Source of the DNA: Anderseniella sp.
GTDB taxonomy: Bacteria; Pseudomonadota; Alphaproteobacteria; Rhizobiales; Aestuariivirgaceae
Reading direction: 5' to 3'
Assembly (NCBI GenBank): GCA_028289645.1
Contig: JANQOK010000023.1
Span: 310,001-374,000, forward strand
Length of the DNA stretch: 64,000 bases
A model generated the notes under the pieces. That model searched no databases and was not told the origin of the DNA. It saw only the letters and a list, made by a program, of their open reading frames with translations. Position 1 is the first letter of the stretch. Each line of letters opens with the position of its first letter. A program made the position numbers and the translations under genes. Below, piece after piece: positions 9,397 through 17,905 of this stretch.

Positions 9397-9411
9397 TTAA
9401 GAGGTTCTTAA
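9397..9411 (+). promoter_or_regulatory. Full-consensus CtrA box TTAA-N7-TTAA
   Basis: The sequence TTAA-GAGGTTC-TTAA matches exactly the full binding consensus of the alphaproteobacterial cell-cycle regulator CtrA. A further TTAA half-site follows 9 bp later (9421-9424). The box is about 131 bp before the outer-membrane-protein start at 9542, and ctrA, chpT and sciP occur in this window. It was the only exact full-length match I noticed while reading the intergenic regions. Confidence 0.6.
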
Positions 9412-9541
9412 GCGGTTTGGTTAATTATCTCCATTGAAGGTTTGGTCCAGCAGGTGTCCGGAACACGAAACTGGGATTGAACGGCGATTGGCAAGTTTGC
9501 TTCTGAAGACACGGGAAGTGAACAGTGAATGGAGAGTAGAA

Positions 9542-10285
9542 ATGATGGGTCGCACGCTGCTGAGAGTGTGTTTCGCTGCACTGGGGTTGGGCGTGGCTGG
9601 GGCCGCCCAGGCTGCTGATTATGACGGCCAGTTGCCGGATGAAGGCTTCAGCGGCATGTACAATTGCCTGTATGCCCGTATTGATGGCGGGGTGACCATG
9701 TACGAACGCCCCGAGGTCATTCAGCCGATCGGCGCCGGATTTGACGATGGCGGCGTCGGGACAACCGGTACCGCCATCAACCCGGAGATTGAGCCGACCG
9801 GATTTTTCGAAGGCGGCATCGGCTGCCAGGTGGCCAGCAGCCTGCGCATTGAAATCACCGGTGGTATTCGCCTGAAGTCGTCTCTTACCGATGCGTTTCC
9901 GGACTCGCTGGATGCTGAATACGGATCACAGTACGTGTTTGTGTCGTCGTTCTGGGATATCACCAACTATGCCGGGTTTACACCCTATGTCGGCGGCGGT
10001 ATCGGCGCTTCCAAGAATGACATCTCCGGACTGGCAGCACCGGCCGGCGCGGCTGGCGACAGCGACTACGACTTCGCCTACCATGTCGACGTGGGTGTGT
10101 CCTACGACATCACGCAAAACCTGAAGTTTGATCTGGCCTACAGATATGTTGATCTCGGCGAGGTTGTCTCAGCCATCGATACGGCGGCGGCACCTGCCGA
10201 CCAGGGGGCCATCAACGTCAACCATATTGAAGGTCATGAGGTCAAGGTGGGCCTGCGCTATCACTTCGGTGGTTCCGCCTGGTAA
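9542..10285 (+). CDS. Outer-membrane beta-barrel protein (Omp25/porin-like family)
   Basis: The secreted protein has about 247 residues and a clear signal peptide (M-M-G-R-T-L-L-R-V...A-Q-A, cleavage near residue 24). The mature part alternates aromatic and polar residues as in an 8-strand barrel, with a conserved inner segment F-T-P-Y-V-G-G-G-I-G-A-S-K-N-D and the C-terminal strand V-K-V-G-L-R-Y-H-F-G, ending near an aromatic as outer-membrane proteins do. The open frame extends upstream to 9434, but the start at 9542 has the ribosome-binding site (GGAGAG) and gives the signal peptide directly. A CtrA box lies upstream. The role is probably envelope structure or surface exposure; no substrate can be assigned. 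Confidence 0.85.
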   Translation: MMGRTLLRVCFAALGLGVAGAAQAADYDGQLPDEGFSGMYNCLYARIDGGVTMYERPEVIQPIGAGFDDGGVGTTGTAINPEIEPTGFFEGGIGCQVASSLRIEITGGIRLKSSLTDAFPDSLDAEYGSQYVFVSSFWDITNYAGFTPYVGGGIGASKNDISGLAAPAGAAGDSDYDFAYHVDVGVSYDITQNLKFDLAYRYVDLGEVVSAIDTAAAPADQGAINVNHIEGHEVKVGLRYHFGGSAW

Positions 10286-10659
10286 CCGGTAATCAGCGAG
10301 GCCGGCGAAGCCGGTCTCGTACGTAAAGTCCCCACATTTGTTGAGGGGAAATGACGGCCCGCATATGCAGGATTCTGGCGGCGGAATCCCGCATGCGGGC
10401 CAATTTATGCCAGATGGTTAAGGGTATGTAACTGAAACGTGTCGCAACGGCGCGAATTTGGCATCAATTTGGTAACCTCGCCAAGGCGTCGTTTTGATGC
10501 CTCAATGAGGACCGTAAACAGACACCTTAATCCTGTAATTCTTCTTCCCATGCGAGTGGGCGGATGTGCACGTCTGATGACCTGTTGGGCAACTACAGAT
10601 CAGCCGTGAACATCTACAAAGCAGGGATACCCCAGAGTATCGGGGAGAAGGAGTAACAG
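10286..10659. other. Intergenic region with two hairpins
   Basis: This 374-bp gap separates the two barrel genes and has no convincing gene. At 10297-10319 a 10-bp stem (CGAGGCCGGC / GCCGGTCTCG, loop GAA) follows the first gene. At 10356-10401 a long imperfect hairpin (GGCCCGCAT...ATGCGGGCC) forms. Both look like termination or processing signals, although neither has a good T-run. TTAA-GGGTATG-TAAC at 10418-10432 is an imperfect CtrA-like box. The promoter of the second gene must lie in the remaining part, and GGAGAAGGAG just before 10660 is its ribosome-binding site. Confidence 0.6.
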
Positions 10660-11250
10660 GTGAAAAGTTTTCTGAAGAAAGGCCTTCTGGCCTCGACAAT
10701 TATTGCTTTCACGGCGCCGGTTGCAATCGCCGCCGATATCGATTCTCCGCCGCCGGCACCGGTGCCGCAGGTGCAGGTGGATGATAACTATGTGTCAGGC
10801 TGGTATGTGCGCGGTGATGCAGGATTTTCGTGGCTTGATATCTCCGGTCTCGACGATGGCGGTGCCGCAATCGTCGGTGGCGGTATCGGCTACCAGATCA
10901 ACCAGTATTTCCGGACAGACGTCAGGACCGACCATGCCTTTGACCATGATGCCGGTGCGTTTGATGTCAGCGGTACGACGATATTGTGGAATGGCTATAT
11001 TGATGTGCCGCTTGCCATGGGCTTCACGCCGTATGTCGGCCTTGGGGCCGGTTATGGCTTCGTTGATTACTCAGGTGCCGGATCACCGTCCGATGACGAT
11101 GGCTTTGCATGGGCGGCCACGGGTGGTGTGGCGTTCAACCTGTCGCCGAACATTGCTCTCGATGCTGCCTACCAGTATCGCGAGATCGACGTTGCAGGTC
11201 CGAACTATACCGATCACAACGTGACCGGCGGCTTGCGCTGGAGCTTCTGA
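10660..11250 (+). CDS. Outer-membrane beta-barrel protein (Omp25-like)
   Basis: The protein has 196 residues and starts with GTG, preceded by a strong GGAGAAGGAG. The signal peptide ends near A-I-A-A-D (about residue 26) and is followed by a short Pro-rich segment. The barrel has alternating strands, including G-F-T-P-Y-V-G-L-G-A-G-Y-G, A-L-D-A-A-Y-Q-Y-R-E-I-D and the terminal strand G-G-L-R-W-S-F ending in Phe. It belongs to the same broad family as the preceding barrel but is clearly divergent, so the pair may be an old duplication. An intrinsic terminator follows at 11346. Confidence 0.85.
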   Translation: MKSFLKKGLLASTIIAFTAPVAIAADIDSPPPAPVPQVQVDDNYVSGWYVRGDAGFSWLDISGLDDGGAAIVGGGIGYQINQYFRTDVRTDHAFDHDAGAFDVSGTTILWNGYIDVPLAMGFTPYVGLGAGYGFVDYSGAGSPSDDDGFAWAATGGVAFNLSPNIALDAAYQYREIDVAGPNYTDHNVTGGLRWSF

Positions 11251-11345
11251 TCCACGACAGCCCTGTGCCGTGCGGCTGCGCCAGCCGGACGGCATGTTGA
11301 ACTCAGAATTTATGGCCTGATGGTCTCAAGGCGACACAGCACCTG

Positions 11346-11386
11346 ACGGCCTGCTCTTCTGTGAGAGCAGGCCGTTTGTGTTTGTT
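11346..11386 (+). terminator. Terminator after the second barrel gene
   Basis: A perfect 12-bp stem, ACGGCCTGCTCT / AGAGCAGGCCGT, with a 6-nt loop is followed by TTGTGTTTGTT. It isolates the barrel gene from the serC leader. Confidence 0.85.
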
Positions 11387-11427
11387 CGCTCAAGCTGCGT
11401 CGAATTCGCACTTGCTTGCAAGGTCCG

Positions 11428-11490
11428 CTTCCAGTATCCCGGTCTGTGGGACACCTCTCCCCAACGAGAGGCTTTTCATCTGGAAGGATG
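11428..11490 (+). ncRNA. Putative serC leader RNA (cis-regulatory structure)
   Basis: A stem CTTCCAG (11428-11434) / CTGGAAG (11480-11486) encloses two hairpins: TCCC...GGGA (about 11437-11451) and CCTCTC-CCCAAC-GAGAGG (11454-11471), the latter followed by TTTT. The 3' strand of the closing stem contains the serC ribosome-binding segment GGAAGGA, so folding would hide it. A conserved 'serC' RNA motif upstream of serC has been reported in alphaproteobacteria from comparative genomics; position and architecture fit, but no covariance-model match was run. Confidence 0.6.
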
Positions 11491-11497
11491 ACCATAA

Positions 11498-12664
11498 ATG
11501 ACGATTGAGAAACCGGCATCGCGGCCGGCAAACCCGCGTTTTTCGTCCGGCCCGTGTGCTAAAATCCCCGGCTGGACAACCGAGATCCTGACATCTGCGT
11601 TTCTTGGACGCTCGCACCGCGCAAGCGATGGCAAGCTGCGCCTGAAACGCGCCATTGACCTGACCCGCGAGGTGCTGCAGGTGCCGGACGATTACCTGAT
11701 CGGTATCGTGCCGGCCTCTGACACCGGTGCGGTTGAAATGGCCATGTGGAGCCTGCTGGGCGAACGTGGCGTGGACATGCTGGCCTGGGAGAGCTTTGGC
11801 GAAGGCTGGATAACCGATGCGGTCAAGCAGTTGAAGCTGGACGATGTGCGGCTGGTCAAGGCAGGTTATGGCGAGTTGCCCGACCTGAGGCTGGTTGATT
11901 TCAACCGGGATGTGGTTTTCACCTGGAACGGCACGACCAGTGGTGTGCGGGTGCCCAATGGCGATTTCATACCTGCGGACAGGGCAGGGCTGACCATCTG
12001 CGACGCGACGTCAGCGGCATTTGCCCAGCGGCTGGAGTTTTCAAAACTCGATGTGGTGACCTACTCCTGGCAGAAGGTGCTTGGCGGCGAAGGCGGTCAC
12101 GGCATGCTGATCTTGTCACCACGCGCCGTGGAGCGGCTGGAAACCTATACACCGCCATGGCCGCTGCCCAAGATTTTCCGCCTTACCAAAGCCGGCAAGA
12201 TCAACGCCGGTATATTCAGGGGCGAAACCATCAACACGCCGTCTATGTTGTGCGTCGAAGACTATATCAAGGCCCTTGAGTGGGCCCGCGACAGCGGTGG
12301 TCTCGACGGCCTGATGGCGCGCGCCGACGCCAATGCGGACGCGCTCAATTCATGGGTTGACCGCACCGATTGGATCGAAAACCTGGCGTCGGAAAAACAG
12401 ACCCGCTCTAACACGTCGGTGTGCCTGAAACTGTCGGCGACAGCGGTGTCCGGGCTGAGCGATGACGAGGCAACCGCCTTGCCGAAAGCTATCGTCAAGC
12501 TTCTGGAGGCCGAAGAGGCCGCCTTCGACATTGGCGCTTACCGCGATGCGCCGGCGGGCCTTCGTGTGTGGTGCGGTGCCACTGTCGAAACATCCGATGT
12601 GGAAGCTCTGACTTCCTGGCTCGACTGGGCCTATGCGCAGGCATCTTCATCCCGGGCTTCGTAA
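11498..12664 (+). CDS. serC: Phosphoserine transaminase
   Basis: SerC is a PLP-dependent enzyme converting 3-phosphohydroxypyruvate and glutamate to phosphoserine, the second step of serine synthesis, and it can also act in pyridoxal synthesis. It has 388 residues, the size of the alphaproteobacterial form. The N-terminal motif R-F-S-S-G-P-C-A-K, the segment [12 protein letters not shown] and the PLP-lysine region [14 protein letters not shown] (Lys near 193) are visible. It is followed 55 bp later by serA, so the first two pathway enzymes form a unit. Expression is likely controlled by the structured leader, which covers the ribosome-binding site. Confidence 0.96.
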   Translation: MTIEKPASRPANPRFSSGPCAKIPGWTTEILTSAFLGRSHRASDGKLRLKRAIDLTREVLQVPDDYLIGIVPASDTGAVEMAMWSLLGERGVDMLAWESFGEGWITDAVKQLKLDDVRLVKAGYGELPDLRLVDFNRDVVFTWNGTTSGVRVPNGDFIPADRAGLTICDATSAAFAQRLEFSKLDVVTYSWQKVLGGEGGHGMLILSPRAVERLETYTPPWPLPKIFRLTKAGKINAGIFRGETINTPSMLCVEDYIKALEWARDSGGLDGLMARADANADALNSWVDRTDWIENLASEKQTRSNTSVCLKLSATAVSGLSDDEATALPKAIVKLLEAEEAAFDIGAYRDAPAGLRVWCGATVETSDVEALTSWLDWAYAQASSSRAS

Positions 12665-12719
12665 GATCGGCCCGAACTTCATCTGAACAAGCAGAATTTG
12701 TAAAACCGGAGCAAAACCG

Positions 12720-14306
12720 ATGGCACCCCGTGTACTCGTATCTGACAAACTCTCACCCGCTGCGATTGAAATCTTCAAGGCGCGCGGCGTCGACGTGGAC
12801 TTCGAACCAGACCTTGGCAAGGACAAGGAGGCGCTGCTGGCACGCATTGCCGACTATGACGGCCTGGCTATCAGGTCGGCCACCAAGGTCACGGCCAAGA
12901 TCATTGACGCTGCCACAAATCTCAAGGTGATCGGCCGGGCCGGAATCGGCGTCGACAATGTCGAAATCCCGGCCGCCTCGGCAAAAGGCATCATCGTGAT
13001 GAACACACCGTTCGGAAACACCATCACCACGGCCGAACACGCCATCTCCATGATGCTGGCCCTGGCACGCCAGATACCGGAGGCCAATGCATCGACCCAG
13101 GCCGGCAAGTGGGAGAAATCCCGCTTCATGGGAGTCGAACTGTTCAACAAGACGCTTGGCCTGATCGGTTGCGGCAATATCGGATCCATCGTCGCCGACA
13201 GGGCGCTCGGCTTGCGCATGCGGGTGATAGCGTTCGACCCGTTCCTGTCGGAAGAGCGTGCGATAGAACTCGGTGTGGAAAAGGTTGACCTGGAAGAGCT
13301 GTTGAAACGGGCCGATTTCATTTCGCTGCACACGCCGCTGACCGACAAGACCCGAAACATCCTGGATGCCAGGGCAATGACGAAAATGAAGAAGGGCGTG
13401 CGCATCATCAACTGCGCGCGCGGTGGCCTGGTTTCCGAAGAAGCGCTCAAGGCGGCACTCGATGCCGGCCATGTGGCAGGTGCCGCACTTGATGTCTTTG
13501 AAGTTGAGCCTGCCGAAGACAATGCGCTGTTTGGACATCCGAACGTGGTCTGCACGCCTCATCTGGGTGCGGCCACCTCGGAAGCACAGGAAAATGTCGC
13601 CCTGCAGGTTGCCGAGCAGATGTCCGACTACTTGTTGCAAGGTGCCGTTTCCAACGCGCTCAACATGCCATCTATCACGGCAGAGGAAGCGCCACGCCTG
13701 AAACCGTTCGTGACGCTGGCGGAGCAACTGGGATCGTTTGCGGGCCAGGCCACGGAAACGTCGATAAAGGCCGTCACCATCGAGTATGCCGGTGACGTGG
13801 CCGAGATGAACATCAAGGCGATGACGTCCGCCTTGCTGGCAGGATTGTTCCGCCCCATTCTCGGTGACGTCAACATGGTCTCGGCGCCGGTCATGGCCCG
13901 GGAGCGGTCGATCAAGGTGGATGAGGTGCGCCAGACCAAGCGCGGTGTCTACGAAAACTACATCCGGTTGACCATCACCACTGCCAAGCAGGAACGCTCC
14001 GTGGCAGGCACGGTGTTTTCCGACGGCAAACCACGCATCATCCAGATCAAGGGCATCAACATGGAGGCCGAGTTGGGCAAGCAGATGATCTATGTCACCA
14101 ATGAGGACAAGCCGGGCTTTATCGGGGCGTTCGGGCGTCTGCTGGGCGATGCGGACGTCAATATTGCAACCTTCAACCTGGGACGCGATGCAGCAGGCGG
14201 CAATGCCATCTGCCTGGCGGAGATAGACGGCAAGGTGACGCCTGACCTTTTGGCCCAGATCGAGGCGTTGCCGCAGGTGCAGCAGGCCAAGTGCCTGAGC
14301 TTTTAG
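12720..14306 (+). CDS. serA: D-3-phosphoglycerate dehydrogenase
   Basis: SerA oxidises 3-phosphoglycerate to 3-phosphohydroxypyruvate with NAD, the first step of serine synthesis. It has 528 residues and is of the long type. An N-terminal substrate-binding part is followed by a Rossmann fold with G-C-G-N-I-G near residue 150, the catalytic arginine in N-C-A-R-G-G, and the His-containing P-H-L-G-A-A-T-S motif. An intervening domain follows, then a C-terminal ACT domain (about 455-528: D-K-P-G-F-I-G-A-F-G-R-L-L) for serine feedback. It lies in the same direction as serC. Confidence 0.97.
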   Translation: MAPRVLVSDKLSPAAIEIFKARGVDVDFEPDLGKDKEALLARIADYDGLAIRSATKVTAKIIDAATNLKVIGRAGIGVDNVEIPAASAKGIIVMNTPFGNTITTAEHAISMMLALARQIPEANASTQAGKWEKSRFMGVELFNKTLGLIGCGNIGSIVADRALGLRMRVIAFDPFLSEERAIELGVEKVDLEELLKRADFISLHTPLTDKTRNILDARAMTKMKKGVRIINCARGGLVSEEALKAALDAGHVAGAALDVFEVEPAEDNALFGHPNVVCTPHLGAATSEAQENVALQVAEQMSDYLLQGAVSNALNMPSITAEEAPRLKPFVTLAEQLGSFAGQATETSIKAVTIEYAGDVAEMNIKAMTSALLAGLFRPILGDVNMVSAPVMARERSIKVDEVRQTKRGVYENYIRLTITTAKQERSVAGTVFSDGKPRIIQIKGINMEAELGKQMIYVTNEDKPGFIGAFGRLLGDADVNIATFNLGRDAAGGNAICLAEIDGKVTPDLLAQIEALPQVQQAKCLSF

Positions 14307-14312
14307 AACGCT

Positions 14313-14663
14313 CTAGTACTCTGCCCTCACAGACTCGATATAGAGCAGCAGGTCTTCGGCCTGCTGTTCCGAAAACTCCCATTTGGGCATCGGGTCATGG
14401 CCCAGCGGCAGGCCTTCGAGCAACTGGTCCGCTACACCTTCAAGGGTCAGCTTCGGAACCAGCGTGGAGAACGGCGGTGATTTTTCTTCCGGGCCGGGCC
14501 CGGGACCTTCAATCGCATGACACCGCGCACACAACAGTTGTGCCAGTTCCTTGCCGCGCTGAACGGATGCCGCTTCATCGCCGCCGAGCGCTGATGTCTG
14601 CCCGGCAGCAATTGCCAGAACCAGCAATCCTGACATGACTGGTATGAGCTTGACAGGCAGCAA
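14313..14663 (-). CDS. Small periplasmic c-type cytochrome
   Basis: The heme-attachment motif C-A-R-C-H lies near the middle of a 116-residue protein, with a downstream Met in D-P-M-P-K-W that is the probable sixth heme ligand. The C-terminal helix Q-A-E-D-L-L-L-Y-I-E-S-V is as in class I cytochromes c. I favour a TTG start at 14663 because AGGAAGG lies 6 bp before it and it gives a compact signal peptide (cleavage near S-A-L-G). A longer frame starts with TTG at 14684, and an ATG exists at 14636. It is convergent with serA, with only 6 bp between the stops. The electron-transfer partner is unknown. Confidence 0.8.
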   Translation of the reverse strand: MLPVKLIPVMSGLLVLAIAAGQTSALGGDEAASVQRGKELAQLLCARCHAIEGPGPGPEEKSPPFSTLVPKLTLEGVADQLLEGLPLGHDPMPKWEFSEQQAEDLLLYIESVRAEY

Positions 14664-14766
14664 AATCCAACCTTCCTGGCGCAATGCAGCAGTTTAGGCC
14701 TATCTAGGCCGACGACCATGACTTATCCTATTCGGGGAGGAGAGTGGCGGCATTGAGGAATGTCAA

Positions 14767-16440
14767 ATGAAGAAACTGCGTTGTGTGCTGCTGTCCGGTA
14801 GTTTTTTGGCCTTGTGCTTTGTGCCGGCAATGGCCGATGAGATACGCGCCGAGCTTGATCTTGCGGAAGTGACGGTCAATCCCCGCGGCGCACAGCTCAC
14901 CCGAACCGGGGAAATTGAACTGCCTGCCGGTGTGCATGAGATAGTGCTCGACACCTTGCCGCGTGGCATCATGGCGGCATCGGTGCAGGTTGAGGGTGTG
15001 TCGGACAGCGATGCTGAAATCGGTACTGTTGACGTGTCGAGAACGGCACTTGACCCCGAGCAGGAGGCGACCGGCAAGCGCAAGGCCCTGCAGGACGAGT
15101 TGGAGGCGCTGGGTCGTGATCGCGCACGCCATGACCGTGTTCGTGTCGATGCCCAGTTTCGTCGCTCAACACTTGAGCGCTTAACAGGCGGCTATGCCGC
15201 GGTACCGTTTGCCGGCGGGGACAAGCCGGCAATGTCGCCAGAGCAGATTGGAGATCTGCTGGCGCTGACCAACCGCGAGCTGTCGGAAATCTCAACTGTG
15301 ATACTGCAAGCAGATGCGGCCATTGTGCAGATCGGCAAGCGGGAACAGGTCTTACGCCGCCAGCTGCAGCTGCTGGCAACGCCGCCGAAAGAGCGCACCC
15401 GGGTTGCTATCCAGGTCAATGCGCCGGAGCCTGCGAAGATGACCCTTTCACTGCGGTATTCTGTAGCTGATGCAGGCTGGCGCCCGGTCTATGACGCCCG
15501 TCTGAAACTGCCGGCAGGTGCGCAACCGGCTGAGCTGAAACTGGTTCAGCGCGCCCTGGTTTTCCAGCGCTCCGGCGAGGCGTGGGATGGTGTGGCGTTG
15601 AAGCTCTCCACAGCCACGGTTACCGGACGGACCGCGTCTCCCGTGCTGCAGCCCGTGGCCATCGGGCCGCAACCGGACAAGGTGCGGCGGGCCGTCATGA
15701 CGCAGGAAAGTCTCTCCGACACGGCCGGCTCGCAGTCATTGCAACCAAAAGCGGCGACCGGGCTTGCCGCTCCGGCACCGGTGCGGCAAAGGCAGGCCGA
15801 AGTCAGAAATGCCGGATTTCACGCCGTGTATTCAATTGCCGGGCAAACCAGTGTGCCAAACAGTGGTGCGCTGAAATCCGTGCGCATCGGCGCCCAGACC
15901 ATCAAACCGGCTATACGCGTTGATACCGCGCCGCATGTTGATCCGGTAGGCTACCTGACAGGGGTTTTCCGGATTGCCGGGGAGACCCCGTTGCTTGGCG
16001 GCGAGGTTTCGCTGTTTCGCGATGGCGTGTTTGCCGGTAAGGCCCGGATGCGCCAGATAGCGCCTGGCGAAGAAATCGAACTCGGCTTCGGCCGTGATGA
16101 TCTGGTTCGAGTGACCCGGCGTGAGGTCGAGAACACCGCCGGTTCCAGCGGCATCATCACCGAGCAGAGCACGTTGCGGCGATCTTATGTGACCAGCATC
16201 GAGAATCTGCATACCTTTCCCATCCAGGTGCATGTGACAGACAGAATGCCGTACTCCACACATGAAGAGATCGTGGTGGAGATGCTGCGTGATACAACCG
16301 AGCCCAGCGAGACAGAGCCCGACAACAAGAAGGGCATAGTCGTCTGGGATGTGCCGCTCGAGCCTCAGGCGAAGTCGGAGATCAGGTTTGGCTATTCAAT
16401 CGCGCATCCGAGCGAAATGAAGTTGGCGATACCGCGCTGA
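14767..16440 (+). CDS. DUF4139 / MuiA-family secreted protein
   Basis: This 557-residue protein has a signal peptide (M-K-K-L-R-C...A-M-A-D, cleavage near 23), an N-terminal beta domain (A-E-V-T-V-N-P-R-G-A-Q-L-T-R), a coiled-coil stretch (about 100-200), and a large C-terminal beta-rich DUF4139 domain containing L-R-Y-S-V-A-D-A-G-W-R-P-V-Y-D-A-R and G-I-V-V-W-D-V-P-L. Related proteins are called mucoidy inhibitor MuiA after an activity reported for a homologue. The biochemical function is not established, and it is likely periplasmic or outer-membrane associated. It is divergent from the cytochrome gene. Confidence 0.8.
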   Translation: MKKLRCVLLSGSFLALCFVPAMADEIRAELDLAEVTVNPRGAQLTRTGEIELPAGVHEIVLDTLPRGIMAASVQVEGVSDSDAEIGTVDVSRTALDPEQEATGKRKALQDELEALGRDRARHDRVRVDAQFRRSTLERLTGGYAAVPFAGGDKPAMSPEQIGDLLALTNRELSEISTVILQADAAIVQIGKREQVLRRQLQLLATPPKERTRVAIQVNAPEPAKMTLSLRYSVADAGWRPVYDARLKLPAGAQPAELKLVQRALVFQRSGEAWDGVALKLSTATVTGRTASPVLQPVAIGPQPDKVRRAVMTQESLSDTAGSQSLQPKAATGLAAPAPVRQRQAEVRNAGFHAVYSIAGQTSVPNSGALKSVRIGAQTIKPAIRVDTAPHVDPVGYLTGVFRIAGETPLLGGEVSLFRDGVFAGKARMRQIAPGEEIELGFGRDDLVRVTRREVENTAGSSGIITEQSTLRRSYVTSIENLHTFPIQVHVTDRMPYSTHEEIVVEMLRDTTEPSETEPDNKKGIVVWDVPLEPQAKSEIRFGYSIAHPSEMKLAIPR

Positions 16441-16481
16441 CCTGTCAGCCACACCTTGTCGGCTGATGTTAAAAACTGGTC

Positions 16482-16576
16482 AAAGAGACCAATAATTGGT
16501 TTCTTTGGCACAGGCGGCAGTGTAAAGACTTGCAACGGCCCTGCTGCTCGAATGCGGTGAGGGCCGTTCGCTTTTT
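16482..16576 (+). promoter_or_regulatory. Two dyads between the MuiA-like gene and purA
   Basis: The first (16482-16506) is a 12-bp inverted repeat with one mismatch around a single base (AAAGAGACCAAT-A-ATTGGTTTCTTT), close enough to be a protein-binding operator. The second is a hairpin AACGGCCCT (16534-16542) / AGGGCCGTT (16560-16568) followed by CGCTTTTT, a probable terminator. Both lie within 150 bp upstream of purA. Confidence 0.55.
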
Positions 16577-16602
16577 CTGATGTAATTCGGGTGGGCCTTG
16601 AA

Positions 16603-17904
16603 TTGGCAAATGTAGTGGTGGTTGGCGCCCAGTGGGGCGATGAGGGCAAGGGCAAGCTGGTCGACTGGCTGTCCGAGCGGGCAGATGTGGTTGCGCGGTT
16701 TCAGGGTGGGCACAATGCCGGCCATACGCTGGTGATTGACGGGGTGACCTACAAATTGTCGCTGCTGCCATCAGGCATAGTGCGGCCGGGCAAGATGTCG
16801 ATTATCGGCAACGGTGTTGTGATTGACCCGTGGGCGCTGGATGATGAGATAAACCGGCTGGTATCACAGGGTGTCGAAGTGACACCGGACAACCTTAGGA
16901 TTGCAGAAAACGCAGTGCTTATCCTACCACTGCACCGCGAGCTCGACGGCATGCGCGAAGCTGCAGCCGGCGCCGGCAAGATCGGTACCACCGGGCGCGG
17001 CATCGGCCCGGCTTACGAAGACAAGACCGGGCGCCGCGCAATCCGCGTCTATGACCTGAAGAACCAGGCCACGCTGGAAGCCAAGATCGAGCGTTTGCTG
17101 GCGCATCATAACGCCTTGCGGCGCGGGCTTGGCGAAGCCGAGGTGGACGGACGCGCGTTGCGCGAGGAACTGCTGGCCATAGCGCCGCGTATCCTGCCGT
17201 ACATGGACACGACCTGGAACCTGCTCGACGAGGCCCGACGGCAGCAGAAACGAGTGTTGTTTGAAGGTGCGCAGGGCGTCATGCTTGACATTGATCATGG
17301 CACCTATCCATTCGTGACGTCGTCCAACACGATCGCGGCCCAAGCAGCAACCGGTTCAGGCGTCGGTCCTGACATGCTCAATTATGTGCTTGGCATTGCC
17401 AAGGCCTACACAACGCGGGTTGGCTCGGGTCCGTTTCCGTCCGAGCTGTTTGATGACGTCGGTGAAAAGATCGGCGAGCGCGGACGCGAGTTCGGTACGG
17501 TGACCGGCCGCAAGCGGCGCTGCGGATGGTTCGACGCGGTGATGGTGCGCCAGGCAATCAAAACCGCTGGCGTTTCCGGTATCGCGCTGACCAAGCTTGA
17601 TGTTCTGGACGGCTTTGAGGAAATCAAGGTTTGCACCGGCTACAAACTCGACGGAGAGACGATTGAACGGTTACCGGCGGGACAGGGCGCACAGTCGCGG
17701 GTCGAGCCGGTGTTTTCCAGTTTTGAGGGTTGGAGCGACACAACGGCCGGTGCCCGGTCGTGGGCGGAACTGCCGGCTCAGGCAGTGAAATATGTCCGCC
17801 AGATCGAGGAATTGATTGATTGCCCGATTGCGCTTTTGTCCACCAGCCCGGAACGTGAAGATACCATCTTGATGCGCGATCCGTTTGAAGATCAGGTGAG
17901 GTAG
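16603..17904 (+). CDS. purA: Adenylosuccinate synthase
   Basis: PurA joins IMP and aspartate with GTP, the first committed step to AMP. The glycine-rich GTP-binding motif W-G-D-E-G-K-G-K near the N terminus, G-G-H-N-A-G-H-T, the central G-T-T-G-R-G-I-G-P and the C-terminal K-L-D-V-L-D region identify it. The TTG at 16603 is preferred because the protein then begins [11 protein letters not shown] as in typical family members (433 residues). The frame is open to a GTG at 16591, which would add four residues. The ribosome-binding site is weak for both. Confidence 0.95.
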   Translation: MANVVVVGAQWGDEGKGKLVDWLSERADVVARFQGGHNAGHTLVIDGVTYKLSLLPSGIVRPGKMSIIGNGVVIDPWALDDEINRLVSQGVEVTPDNLRIAENAVLILPLHRELDGMREAAAGAGKIGTTGRGIGPAYEDKTGRRAIRVYDLKNQATLEAKIERLLAHHNALRRGLGEAEVDGRALREELLAIAPRILPYMDTTWNLLDEARRQQKRVLFEGAQGVMLDIDHGTYPFVTSSNTIAAQAATGSGVGPDMLNYVLGIAKAYTTRVGSGPFPSELFDDVGEKIGERGREFGTVTGRKRRCGWFDAVMVRQAIKTAGVSGIALTKLDVLDGFEEIKVCTGYKLDGETIERLPAGQGAQSRVEPVFSSFEGWSDTTAGARSWAELPAQAVKYVRQIEELIDCPIALLSTSPEREDTILMRDPFEDQVR

Positions 17905-17905
17905 T

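Noticed and set aside
9434-9541. Upstream extension of the outer-membrane barrel gene
   Set aside because: The added 36 residues precede a complete signal peptide and the ribosome-binding site lies before 9542.
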